This document shows positions 1 to 11,260 of a DNA stretch of 64,000 nucleotides, piece by piece. The notes below the pieces were generated by a model. The model made no database searches and had not been told where the DNA came from. It saw nothing but the letters and a program-made list of their open reading frames with translations. The stretch is from Balanoglossus misakiensis (Eukaryota > Hemichordata), in the NCBI GenBank assembly GCA_040954595.2, contig CM082596.2, positions 6,448,001 to 6,512,000 of the forward strand, given 5' to 3'. The position numbers were made by a program, and so were the translations under genes. Positions within the stretch are counted from its first letter, which is position 1. Every line of letters begins with the position of its first letter.

Positions 1-3000
1 CCACCACGCGGACAAGAAGGAAGAGACGCGTGCACCGGTGACAGCGGGGGACCATACGTGAAAAAGGTTAGTATGATTGTATACCTGGCATCCTATAACC
101 AAAAAGTGAAAATGTCCAAAGCAGGCTCATGAGATGGCTCCAAGCGTGGAGTGCTTCGGCCAATAGACTGAGCCCGAAACCCTGTCTTGTCTATTCGTCA
201 ACCAGCTACCACTCAGCTAACCAATCAGTTTCCTTTGGTAATAAAAGAAGAACCAAAGTTATAACCCCAAAGGCTCCAGCCTTGGTTTTTAAACTGTTTC
301 TCCATGCTCTCTGCAATAGAGCGGCGAGCGGTGGTACCTGTTAGGTCTGGTGAGCTGGGGTGTGGGCTGCGCCACGCCGAACCTGCCCGGCGTCTACACG
401 GCAGTGCACATATTCCACGACTGGATCAAAGAAACGACGCCGGACGGAGAGGAAAGTTGCATAAGTATGGAAGGTAGAGTGTCGCCAACAGTTTGCTTTC
501 CTTGAGATGGTGGATAAAACAGCCTAGAATGATTATGTCCAAAAATGTCCACGACCCCCTCCCCTGTGAGAGACCAGATGGTGCCTCTTAAGTAAAGGGC
601 AGTGGAAGGCACGGAAAATATTTAGAGTGAATAAGTGTAATAAATCCTTTATACTGATTATCAAAAACGTTTCTTTTCACCGCCTCTCCGCAGAGAATTA
701 CGAGAGCCAGCTCGCCGAGAAGGAAGCGGTGATATCGGGACTAGAACAGACTATCGTTGACATGACGGGCGAAATTGGTGACCTCGAAGAAAGACTGGAG
801 ACGTGTGATGCGGTCGGTGAAGACGGTAAATAGAGTCGGTCGTTTCTTCGTGATTACAGAGTATAACATGTGTAGCACCCAACAGGTCAACAGCATCGTC
901 ATCCGTGTTGTTGTTTTTCTTTCCGCAGCGGGTGACGACTCTTCTCCGCTTGTCACGCTGCCTCCCGTTGTCCCCGATGACGAGAGAACGCGATGTACTG
1001 GTTACTGCCCGGGAAGCTTTGCCACCAGGGCTATCTGCGTGAGCGGCTTCTGTCAATGCCTGTCACCCACCTATGACACCTACACCTGCTTGCGTAAGTT
1101 GCCACAAATTCCTATCCTGGTCTTGCCATCGCATCGATCGAGGAAGATTCTATGCAGAAAGTATCATTGATGTACATGTACAGACTTCTCTTGTAAAAAC
1201 CAAATTGGCATGATGCACTCTACGTTATCTTGCATTTCCATAACAGCAAAAAAATCCCTATTAATCGTGTGCTTATCGTGACATGCGTGTGTATACACGT
1301 AATGTTCGGTCGCGTCTGAACATTTTCACCACTGTACACAATTTCTGGATGTCGTTCACCGGCGACAGCACCATTTCCAGTCTCACGAGATCTCTTTTTC
1401 CCGGGCAGCTTCTGTCGGCGGCTGCAACATCCGGAAAAACCGGGCGAACCCGGCGGCCACCGCAACGCTGGAGGGCGCCGGCAGAGAGGTGTACAGCTGC
1501 ACCGACGACGACAACGACGACTACGAGGTCCACGTCATCGGCGTCTACGAAGGCAGGGCGCACCGCACCCCGACGCAGAGCACCGTCCGCATCCAGAAGG
1601 CAGCCCAGCCGGACAGGCCAATCGTGCTGGTCCTCGCGACGTACGAACCAATCAACTGGGTTCTGGAAATCCCGCGAGACGTGGTGTTGGATCGCGTCAT
1701 TTTGGTAAGTTCGCGATCGACAGGAGAAGCTTATCACGTGTTGAACGTGGAAATCGAACCTGTATGTAGTGGCCAGTCAAGGGACTTTCATGAATTGGCC
1801 TTTATAGACAGGGGACCTTAAAGGACAGTCCAATTAATGCAGATGTAAATTACACGGAGACTTTAGCAAAGAGGCCACTATAAAGAGGTGACCACTAACA
1901 CAGGTGTGACTGTAGTTTCCATCTCCACTGACATTGATTTTCCCAGTGAAACTCAAACACAGTTCCCAGTACAGCTCACATATATATATTCTGTTCTCCC
2001 ATTTACAATTATCACCCACAGATAGCGTATTACATCTCGGACACCGATGTAGTGACGCGTGGGGGCACCGTACGCGCCGTGGAATCCCTGCCGTACAGTT
2101 CCGAGACGCCGCGCGGCTACGGCAACGACAACGGCGGCGGCAACACGGCCGGCATGCTGTTGTACCTCAGCGAGCGGTTCGGACCCGTGGCGTCGTTCAG
2201 CGGAACTTACAAGGCCGACGAATGGACGTTGTCCGTCGGTCTTCTCGCGCAATCACAGCCGTCATTGCCCGGAGGTAAGCTGGTGTATGCTCGCCTGAAT
2301 AGTTATGCTAGTTTATCAACATAACGATAATTGTGAAAAAGAATCGGCAAATATTGGGAAAAATCGTCTGTTTTCTTCCTGAGCGTTGACAGCGAAATTT
2401 TAATGATCGCCTCTGTTTGTGAAATGAAGAACCGATATCAGAACCTACCACCCTTCATTCTACACAGAGTGAACAATACAGTCTGTGTATTAAGGACACC
2501 TCTCATATTCCTGTTGCACGCACTTACAGGTGATATCGGTCAGGATACGTGGGAGCGATTCGACTTTGCATACGACGACAGTTGGACGGACTGCCACGGC
2601 GACCAGTACGTCAAAAGGACGCCGTATGACGTGGGCAGATACGTGGGCGTGGTTCTGTGCACCCACGTGAAATACAAAATATTCCTGGCGGACGTTCTGG
2701 AGGAGGAATTTCTGTGAGTGATTCGCTACTTACATCCATGATACTTATTACATGTAATTTGTGCAAGCAAATGTTCAATGGTGTAGTGCGTTTACGAAAA
2801 CAATCAGTCAAACTGTTGGTGTTGTCAGAGATGCATCATTCAAGTTGACGCTTATTTGTTGCATGTCCCATTTTGTTTGGTGAAAATAGCAACGTGGCCG
2901 ACCAAAGCGGTAGTGGCAAGGACCATTGTGAATTTGTAGGAGCACCCAACGAGTCTGGCGTCCAGAGCATCAGTGGTAACGTCTTCGATGCCCCGTTGGT

Positions 3001-3439
3001 ACCAGGTGAGTCCGTTTTAGCGTTATAGTCCAATTTCCAGGTCCACAGTTCAGTGCAGTGCGCCCTGTCTATGGGCACAGGCGACACCCTACCGTGGACG
3101 CCTCCAAGTTAAGAATTTCATCGTCGATGAATTGCGCATTGCAGGTGTTCAAGCTCATCACGAGTTGCATCATGGACTGTTTAGAGGAACGCTAATCTTC
3201 ACTGTGCCACAGAATACAGAATTGGTGAATGACGTGCACCATGGGCAGAAGAATGATACAGACGTCTGTGTTATGACACAAAACTAACATTGTCGTCATC
3301 CTCTCTCTCTATCCAAGGTTATTACCGTTCGGAATGGGGAGAAACACCTCAATTCGGCTTCATCGGTGGCGGCGTGGCACCTACATGGACGGGGAAATAC
3401 CCAGCCAGGGCCTATCAGTGTGGAGTATCAATACCATGA
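1..3439 (+). CDS. Trypsin-like serine protease with C-terminal coiled coil, Cys-rich module and unrecognised domain (5' partial)
   Basis: The gene enters from the left with its N-terminal exons outside the window. Exons: <1-66, 320-473, 694-825, 929-1093, 1409-1704, 2022-2274, 2530-2713, 2890-3005, 3318-3439, with phases joining throughout and stop TGA at 3437. The first exon holds the S1-family motif [11 protein letters not shown] with the active Ser. The residue six before it is Asp, which predicts cleavage after Arg/Lys. The second holds [15 protein letters not shown], the end of the S1 domain. Then come a Glu-rich coiled coil of about 44 residues (694-825), a module with eight cysteines resembling an EGF/EB repeat (929-1093), and about 320 residues I do not recognise, containing VIGVYEG and [11 protein letters not shown]. 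The product is probably secreted. Substrate unknown. His and Asp of the triad lie outside the window, so activity is inferred only from the Ser region. Confidence 0.85.
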
Positions 3440-4147
3440 AAGCATGCATCCGATATAATTTTCTACAAGTAATGGTACAATTCTTGATTGCCCAGTGTGT
3501 GATGTCAATAGATCATCTCGTTGTACTTGCATGTGGTCACTTTTCAAAATGCCAGTCCAGTTGAAACAACCAGCAAGTATTTACATAAAGTTATTTATAT
3601 AAACACGTATAGTATTTACACATTAAAACTTAATACACCATTGCAGTCGTTTGTACTACTTATACGTTGCTAGCTTTCTTGGTCTATTTCAATTACGTGC
3701 TATGAAACTATTCTATTTGAGTATATTTTGGTCACAAAGTTCAAGTATATCATGACAAGTTTACTGTCCGGCTTACTAACGTTTTATATTCAATTAAAAT
3801 GAAATGGGAAATTTTGTATTAATGGTACATTTATCAGTTATTACATTAAATACATCCCTTTCATAGACAAATCTACATTGGTATTGTTCATCTTGTATTA
3901 TGTTCTTGAATGAGCAGATGGATACTAAGTTTGATGTGCGCGAATAATCAAATTAAGAATGCAAATTTCGACTTTAAATGGTGACATAATCGCTGCTGTA
4001 TCCAATGTCAGTTCCAAATATTCCAATATGCAAATAGTTATTTTTGCGTTCACGAAAAATCACAGCGCAGCCAGCGGTAGACTTTTAACAGGGAACCAGG
4101 CAGGGACGAGGTGCGATGACAGAGGGGAGCGCACTCACGGCGACAAA
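3440..4147. other. Intergenic: 3' UTR of the protease gene and upstream region of gasdermin
   Basis: This AT-rich stretch has no coding signal. ATTAAA, a common variant polyadenylation signal, occurs at 3622-3627 about 180 bases after the protease stop. The rest is the presumed 5' UTR and promoter of the gasdermin gene; no TATA box stands out. Confidence 0.5.
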
Positions 4148-7100
4148 ATGTTCGAAGTAGCGGCGGAGAACTTCGTCGAGGTCGTCGGCAGGGGCACTCT
4201 CCTCCCGTCGCCGTCTTTGGAGGCCGCGGTGTACTGTCACCCGTTCTCGCTGGTCCTCAAGCAAGAACCCCGTTGGCCGTGGAAGAGCTCCGTGTACACG
4301 CCTCAACCGTTCCAACTGTACGACGTCCTGGAGAGGCCGGCAGAGTGCGGCGGCCCACACGCCCGGCTGCCCGTCGTTTCCAATAAAATGTCGGAGTTCC
4401 GCAATTCGGTGAGTCTGACGGTGAAGGGGAAGCTCGGCTGCAAAGTCGCCAGCGTCCTGCAGCTGAATCTGAACGGTAGCGATAGCCTAGATGTTCAGGT
4501 GAATCTGGGCACGGTGATTCGCTCTGACGTGAACTTGCCGATGCTGGCAGAGTTCCTCCAGACAGTGTGAGTATTCCCACACCAGAGTGGAACATCCCTC
4601 TGTCTGGCTGTCTGTCTGTCTGTCTGTCCTCGTCTGTCTTAGCTGGTTACACGTAAATGTAGCAGATGCATTCATACGAACATTTCCTTAGTGTATTGTA
4701 TACACGCCATTACCCCGTCATATTCTACCATTAAGTATCTCAACATAATGTTCATCTTGATCTGAATCGAGATTTTTTTTCTGTTTTCGGATGGCAATTT
4801 CTGGAATTATGCAGTAGCTAACCACCAAAGAAAAGTATTGGGAGGTTAACGCAACCCTCCCAGTTTCGTAAGTTCATACACATGCACTTCACTGGTGGCC
4901 ACGCCGACGAAATGTTGAGTTCGTTGTTGGCGTATAACCATTGCTGCTGTTCGATGGTGACTCACCCTGCCTCTGCAATATACACAAACGAAATAAAACA
5001 AAACAAAACAAAACTACTCTTAAAATAAGTCAGTAATAACATTCTGATGGCGCAGACAATAGAAAGAAGACAAAGGTAGCATTACATCTCAAGGTGAGGA
5101 ATTGTGCCGACATTTTTTTCACAGAATGGAAACAATTCTTCGTGTTTTGATTTCACCTTCAGACTGAGAATATTATGTGATGGAGGTAACGCGGTACATG
5201 AACATCTATACACACCTTTTGTCTACCCGCTTTTGTGATAATTTTAATTTGTTCATACGTAATGATCTATTATAAACACGCGTTGACCCCCTACCTTATG
5301 GTAGCAGATGCCTGGTCTACAAAAATTGCGGGCTGGCAGTAACACATGCACATGCAAATTCCCAAGTAAATCATCTACTTGTTAATTGTGGTAGCAAGTC
5401 ACGGCCTAATTTTCGCGGGGAAAAATACCTACAGTTCGTCCAACTAGAACAATTTCCACAAATTTTGTGGTGCATGTGATATTGGCCGAGGACAACTTGA
5501 AATGGCGTGCGTTAAATTTTCTCCTCTTTGTCTGAATTACGATGTCGTTTCTGGTTTTAGGTGTCTGGATAAAAAGAACGCTTTCGTGAAGTCTTTCACC
5601 AAGACGGAGCGACAGCGACTGTGCGTGATTGTGGGCAGTTTCCACACCGCTGAAGAATCCCGTATTCGAGTGAGAGCCAAGAGAACCGTATCGCAGCACG
5701 CTGAAATGACCAGTACAATGCCATATGTGAGATGCACTTCTTTACAACAAAGAAAGTATTTTAGAAACATTGAATATTCACAATAAAGAATGTTTTCATG
5801 GAAACATTGAAATTCAATCGAGGTATCCCTTGGGCTCCCTTTCTCCCTCCCTCCCCCTTTTCACTGTCCCTTCTGCGATCCGTCACTTACTGACACTGAC
5901 TTTCATCCGTTTCAGACATCAATTGAAGAGCAAATCAGCGTCCAAGACAAAGAGTCAAAGTACCTTCTCTTACCGGTGTCCACCGCCGTTGCGTATAAAA
6001 TCTGTGAGTTGAACGTCACAGTTGACGGCTCACTCGAATTGGCCACGTTCGGCGTGCTGTCGGCCAATCGAACCGAACTCGACCGAAGAACAGCGCCATT
6101 GCCAGGTGGGTTTACGGGTGTGGTTCAAAGCCTTGAAATTCATTTTGTATTTACATGCACGTACAATACGACAGAGTTTCTCGACTGTACACGACGTGGA
6201 CCCGCATTTGCCACCTTGTCGATGATAACAGCCATTTAACATTATATTCACGGACTTAGGATATTACTGAACCCATGCTGGTATCACCTTCTATCAGTGA
6301 CAGTCATAACATAAAATATCATTGCTGATATTCAATGATAAACTAATATCACTTCACCTTTAGGTACCAAAACTGTAGCAATGTCACATAACATTCTCCG
6401 TCAACGTTTGCGTTTGATTTCAGGTGGATTCGACAATTTCCGTTTACCAGTGGATACGTGTATGTCGCTGGCATCTGTTGATAGACGACGATTGTTTCTG
6501 CTGTATCTAGACGTGATTGCCGCGCCGTGCAGCATAGAACCGTTAATGAAAGTGGTAAGTAAAGCATAATAACATAGATCTGTTGTTGTTACACATACAT
6601 AATGAACATTGCTGGTGACATTGACCATTTGATACACCACACAGTTTTCGTGTTTTTGCATTTCTGCCTGCCTGTCTGTCTATCTGTCTGTCTGTCACTA
6701 TGTCTGTGACGCATACACCCCTTCTGTCGTGTGTAGAATCTTAAGGCATTTCCAATTTCTTTTCTTGTCACAAGATAACACGCACAATACTCTCCAGAGA
6801 CTTTGACGATCGCCGATCGATTCCCTTGAAGACCGTCGACGACGCATTCATGTACGTGCCAGTTGATTGGAGGACCCTCCTCGGCCGCATTGGCTTCCAT
6901 CCTAAAGCAAGTACAAACATTTCAGTGCATGTTATTTATCGCGTCCATTTGCTTCAGAGTAATAAGAATGCACTTTCCTACAACGCGACAGCCAATGGGT
7001 ATACATGTACATGTACTGTCAGACAGACCAGTATGACCGAGTTGGAGGGGTGACAGTTTAGTGGGCGACTCATGGCATTCCTAAAGTCGATGCCTTCTCG

Positions 7101-8106
7101 GAGACATTGGAAAAAAATTGTTGTATTATGTTATGATCGAGACTGTTCAATGAATTGCAGGAAGATACCTTAGTGGTTGACAAATCCGTCAGTTTGGAAA
7201 TGCTGGAGCTGACGATCGTGCTTCTTGAATCCCTCTCTGGTAGGTTATGATGATAATGAGTCGCATTTGTGTTAACCCGGCTACTTCAGCCCTGTGTCGT
7301 GTACTTTTCTACTCGAAAATAACCCGGAGGGAACGGACTAACGTACACAGAAGATATGGGCGTAACCTGTTTTGCCTTCAAAATGAGGGTACACCCTCTG
7401 TTGTTAGCAAGTTACAAATACTGTTGCCCTAGTCTACTCAAGCCAATATATTTCTGCGACATACTGCACGTATTACAAGGTCTGTATAGACATAACTGAC
7501 CCAATATACAACATAAACAACTGCATGTTATACATATTGTACTAGTATCATTGGTTTCAAGAACATACAATGTACCGCAATACATGATAAAGACCAATAG
7601 CGGAACTTTCAATGCATATGCAAGACTAATCATTTATATCACTATTCCCTTTGCAGAGCTGTCGGATTTTCAATGCGAGACGCTGAGCGAATGTGACAGG
7701 GCGCAGTTTGCTGAACTTGAGACACTGGTTAGTGCATAGTAGGGTTTATGGTTAGTGGGATGAACACTGAGTGTCCATGGTGATGATATAACACCAATGG
7801 CGCTGTCCTGACTTTAGGCAAACCTTTTGTTCATTATGTTTCTTCAATCTATAGGTGAACAACGTAACAAGACAAGCATTTGGTGTCACGAGTGAAAGTT
7901 TGAATATCCCAGAAAATCTCAGACCTGCTGTCGAGATCTTGGTGAAACTACCTGGAGCAGGAGATGACGTCCCCAAGGAATGCAGTCAGTCAGCCTTGCC
8001 GGGTGAAAAAGACTTCAAAACAACACCGAACGGAACTAATATCCACCAACTTTTAATGGTTATTTTGCAGATATTGAGATGTTTAAGCGAGTCTATAGTC
8101 ACGTGA
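4148..8106 (+). CDS. Gasdermin (GSDME/pejvakin-like pore-forming protein)
   Basis: Eight exons: 4148-4566, 5561-5726, 5916-6105, 6424-6554, 6775-6906, 7161-7239, 7657-7727, 7855-8106. They sum to 1440 nt, or 479 aa, close to the length of vertebrate gasdermin E. The start begins MFEVAAENFVEVVG and continues LLPSPSLEAA, matching the gasdermin N-terminus (MF, then K/E-rich helix, then G..L.PVPSL). VAYKICELNVTVDGSLEL matches the end of the gasdermin pore-forming domain. Known family role: proteolysis between the two domains frees the N-terminal half, which oligomerises in membranes and causes pyroptosis. The expected linker lies near residues 250-280 and contains Asp at TELD251, LPVD269 and ASVD278, but no DxxD caspase-3 site. 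A DFDD occurs at 311-314. The ATG was chosen because it starts the family-typical MF. Intron 5 uses a GC donor. Confidence 0.9.
6907..7160 (+). other. GC-AG intron in the gasdermin gene
   Basis: The donor reads AAA|GCAAGT at 6907 and the acceptor is TTGCAG ending at 7160. No GT near 6907 keeps the frame, whereas this choice joins a 132-nt exon to the next in phase 0. GC-AG is a known minor donor type with otherwise strong consensus bases, as here. Confidence 0.7.
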
Positions 8107-10216
8107 TAGGTTAACACCTCTGCCGCTCTCGTAGATTTTATCGGGATAAGGAAAACAGAGCTCCAGAAGAAGAAAAAACACACGAACAGTTAATCCAGTT
8201 TTCAATATAACGCTGTACAGCTCGAACTGTTTAGGATATACATCACGTGTCAAATTTCCAATATGGCGGCCACCCGTTAGTAGTGTTGGCATGTCTGCTT
8301 TGCAGAGGCCGGTTGTGCGACATCCTTGAAAGGTTAAGTGACGACTGAATGACATGAATTCACCGTTCCTTTTAAATTGCAAGCGTTTGCAGTTGCAATG
8401 GGTCTAGTTCTCCCCAAAGTCCATTTACTGCGGAAATAGAATTTCCTGTGTATTGGGCTAGGGGATTAAACATTTAGACTATGAAAAGAAGGAAAGGGGT
8501 GACGTCATCGCACTATGTCAACTGTTACTTCATGCACATCTGTCATACGTGTTGCCTTCAGGCGATCACCAAACGGAAAGAATCGATGATGGAATGTGAA
8601 TTATAATGTGGATTATAAAGGAGAGAAAGGCTATCGTGTTTTTTTTTTGGGGGGGGGGGATATTTGTTTCATGTGAAACAAATATCCGCTATCGCTATTA
8701 ATTCATTATGTTCTGTAGCCTGAAAAAAAGGTCTAGGCACACAACAGTTCCCTTGACCACATATACTAGTAGTCGCAATGAGTTTTAATTCTGTCCACCG
8801 CCAGTAATTAAACGCGTCCGGCCGGTTACCATTGGCTACATGTAACAACACAGTTAAAACCGTGTAGACCCTTTTCAAGCGTTGAAGTGTTTTCCTGTTT
8901 TCAATGCCAACGCACGTTACAAAGCCCCGGGTGAATAGAACAAGTGCCCCGGTGATTGATGAGGCGAAAATACATTAGAGAAGGGCTAAATGGATTTGAA
9001 ACCACCTGTTGAATGTGAGAGAGGCAGTTTTAATCAAAACCCATCGACTCCTCGGGGACATTTTCGTTTGTTATAATTGGACAGTCCCATGGAATTCCGA
9101 AGGAAACCGCTGAGTGTGCGTGATTTTGCATCACAACGACGCGCACTGCTCCCCCGGGCAGTCGCGATACAGAAGGTCCGCGCTCTAAATGGAATACTAA
9201 AAACACTCGACCGGATCAAGAAAAACGGTTAAGTGTCCCCTAATTCGTTTCCCCCGGAGGTCGGTGGCAAGTGTTTGTAAAGGTTCTCATACAGCAGGGC
9301 ACGTCTGTTATTGAAATGTCTCTCTAGTACAGGCTGCTGGCTGTGAACGGTCGACCCGACTACGTCTTTCACCCAAACAACTCTCATGGGCACGCACGTG
9401 TGTATACCGGTGTGCTATGCCATTCACCTATCGAGATTGCATTGCAATCTATATACGGGCTCTTCTTTTGCGTATACTTCCACGCAACACCAAGCTCTTA
9501 GTGTATATATCTACAGCTGCTCCAGTTTACATGCTGACACCAGACTTGTATTTCAATGTACTGGCCCTGCATACAGCTATCATCCAAGGCTGATATAGTG
9601 AGGGCAGACTAAGATAAAAAATACGTTTCCAGATGTGCGATATCACGCCAGGTTTGCCAAAGTCATGTTCTAATACGGAGCGACTATATTGATTATGTAA
9701 AGAACGATTAAAACACAGGTAGATCTTTTTGTACATGTGTGTTTACAACATTAAGAATCACATTGAAATCAGGCGGCCTTGTGTTATCAGACCTTGTTGC
9801 TAGGCGCCTTCGAAATTGATGATTGTAACGGTTGCCGTAATCGATGGTGTCTCGCTTGTTCACTAATCTTTTGTAATACGTCAATAAATCTATAATTGAA
9901 CACCAAATGAAAAACAGACTTGTGTTGTATATACTTTTGTGAATGTACGTTGTTTTATAGCAGGTGTCGTATATTCCACAATGTTTAACAGATGAATGGT
10001 TTTGTAGATAGCCGGGTCAAGCTTTGATAAAAAAAAAAAACGTAGCCCAAACAAGTCTGTTGACATCTCTGGGGTATAAAAATGGTGGTCTACACACAGT
10101 TTCCCATCTTCTTTCCAGGAGGGTTTACCAATTTTTGGTTCTAGAACGTTTCCAAAGCGAAAGAGTCTTACAATTCCACGATTTTCAAAATTCCCGAGCC
10201 TAGCTGTAATTTTCTT
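8107..10216. other. Intergenic between two convergent genes
   Basis: I see no supported gene here. It should hold the 3' UTRs of gasdermin (+) and of the LRR gene (-). It contains a T-run/G-run at 8638-8659, a perfect inverted repeat at 8659-8686 and an A-run near 10028. Open frames are short, lack similarity and are not bounded by coherent splice sites. Confidence 0.5.
8659..8686. repeat. Perfect inverted repeat, 13-bp arms
   Basis: GATATTTGTTTCA is followed by a 2-base loop and then its exact reverse complement. It lies directly after a T10/G10 run, a typical setting for a slipped or hairpin-forming site. No coding role. Confidence 0.85.
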
Positions 10217-11260
10217 TTATATCTGCGAAATGGACTTTGCTGATTTGACTCTATTGTTTTCGTGATTCTTCAAAATGGGGACTATTTTATTCAGATTTGT
10301 TGCCAGGCGAAGCGACCCCCGGCTGTTAAGGTGTATGCCGTCCCGTGTGTAGAGGTACGAATCCAGCGTCCCCGTCTTCCTGGTAAATGTGCCCTCGTGG
10401 TCGACAAACGTGCAGCCTTCCTCCTTGCAGATCTGACGGAAAAAGTCGTTCATGACTCGGCAGTCGTTGAAGTAGTAATCGTTGCGCGGCACCACGGCCG
10501 AAATGATGACGGTCAGCTGGTTGTATTTGCTTCGCAGGTCCTGTATTGTTTCGCGCAGCTCCGACGCCGCTTCCTTGATGACGTGCATCTTGCCCTCGGC
10601 GCAGTCGTGCGTCCCGCCGTGTAGGACGAGCGTCTGGACGCCGCGCAGTTCGGCGTGCTTGGTGACGTGTTTGCGTATGGCCGCGACGCTGGCGCGTTTC
10701 AGCACCGTCGTCTGAACGCTGCCCAGCAGGGTGCCCCTGTTTATGTTGTTGATCACGCAGTCGCCGACGATGGCGACGGTGGCGTTCGCGAACTCCACCT
10801 GGGACCCGTCCGTCGTTTTCTCGTACTGCCTGATCGCCCGCATGCCGCTGTTGCAGACCTCCAGCGGCGGGTCCTGCAGCGGGTTGCCGTACAGAAACAG
10901 CTTCTTCAGTTTTCTGAGCCTCCAGCCGAACCGACTCGGCAGCGACGTGATCTTGTTGTAGCTGGCGTCCAGGTATTCCAGGTTCACGAGGTCGCAGATG
11001 CTCGCCGGGAGCGAAAGTAGATGGTTGTAGCTGACGTCGATCACGGCCAGGTTGCTCAACTTGCACACGCACGGCGGCAGTTCTGAAAAGTTGTTGCTGC
11101 CCAACAGCAAAAATCGCAAATTCGCCAACTGTCGGAATTTGTTCGGCAGGGACGACAGGTGGTTGTGCTTGCAGTCGAGCGAACGCAGGGTCTTCTGTTC
11201 GCAGACGTCCACCGGTAACGATAGCAAAGCCCTCCCGCTTAAACTCATCACTTTCGCCAT
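10217..11260 (-). CDS. Intronless LRR protein with SGNH-hydrolase-like C-terminal domain
   Basis: A single 347-aa exon. An in-frame TGA lies two codons upstream of the ATG, so the start is secure. Residues about 20-135 form at least four to five leucine-rich repeats of the Shoc2/LRRIQ short type (L..L..S.N.L..LP). From about 160 to 330 the sequence follows the SGNH/GDSL hydrolase pattern: block I VAIVGDCVIN (165-170), block III HGGTHD (214-219), and block V DGIHLN (307-312) with the Asp and His of the triad. The usual Ser of block I is Cys168 and the usual Asn of GxND is His218. No signal peptide or membrane segment, so probably cytosolic. Similar SGNH domains occur in ORF1 proteins of CR1-type retroelements, but no reverse transcriptase is nearby. 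The lack of introns in an intron-rich neighbourhood suggests a retrogene or a captured element-derived domain. Confidence 0.85.
   Translation of the reverse strand: MAKVMSLSGRALLSLPVDVCEQKTLRSLDCKHNHLSSLPNKFRQLANLRFLLLGSNNFSELPPCVCKLSNLAVIDVSYNHLLSLPASICDLVNLEYLDASYNKITSLPSRFGWRLRKLKKLFLYGNPLQDPPLEVCNSGMRAIRQYEKTTDGSQVEFANATVAIVGDCVINNINRGTLLGSVQTTVLKRASVAAIRKHVTKHAELRGVQTLVLHGGTHDCAEGKMHVIKEAASELRETIQDLRSKYNQLTVIISAVVPRNDYYFNDCRVMNDFFRQICKEEGCTFVDHEGTFTRKTGTLDSYLYTRDGIHLNSRGSLRLATNLNKIVPILKNHENNRVKSAKSISQI

Noticed and set aside
2711-2718. Stop TGA at the end of the 2530-2713 exon as the true end of the protease gene
   Set aside because: The TGA lies inside a strong GTGAGT donor, and two further in-phase exons (2890-3005, 3318-3439) continue the protein.
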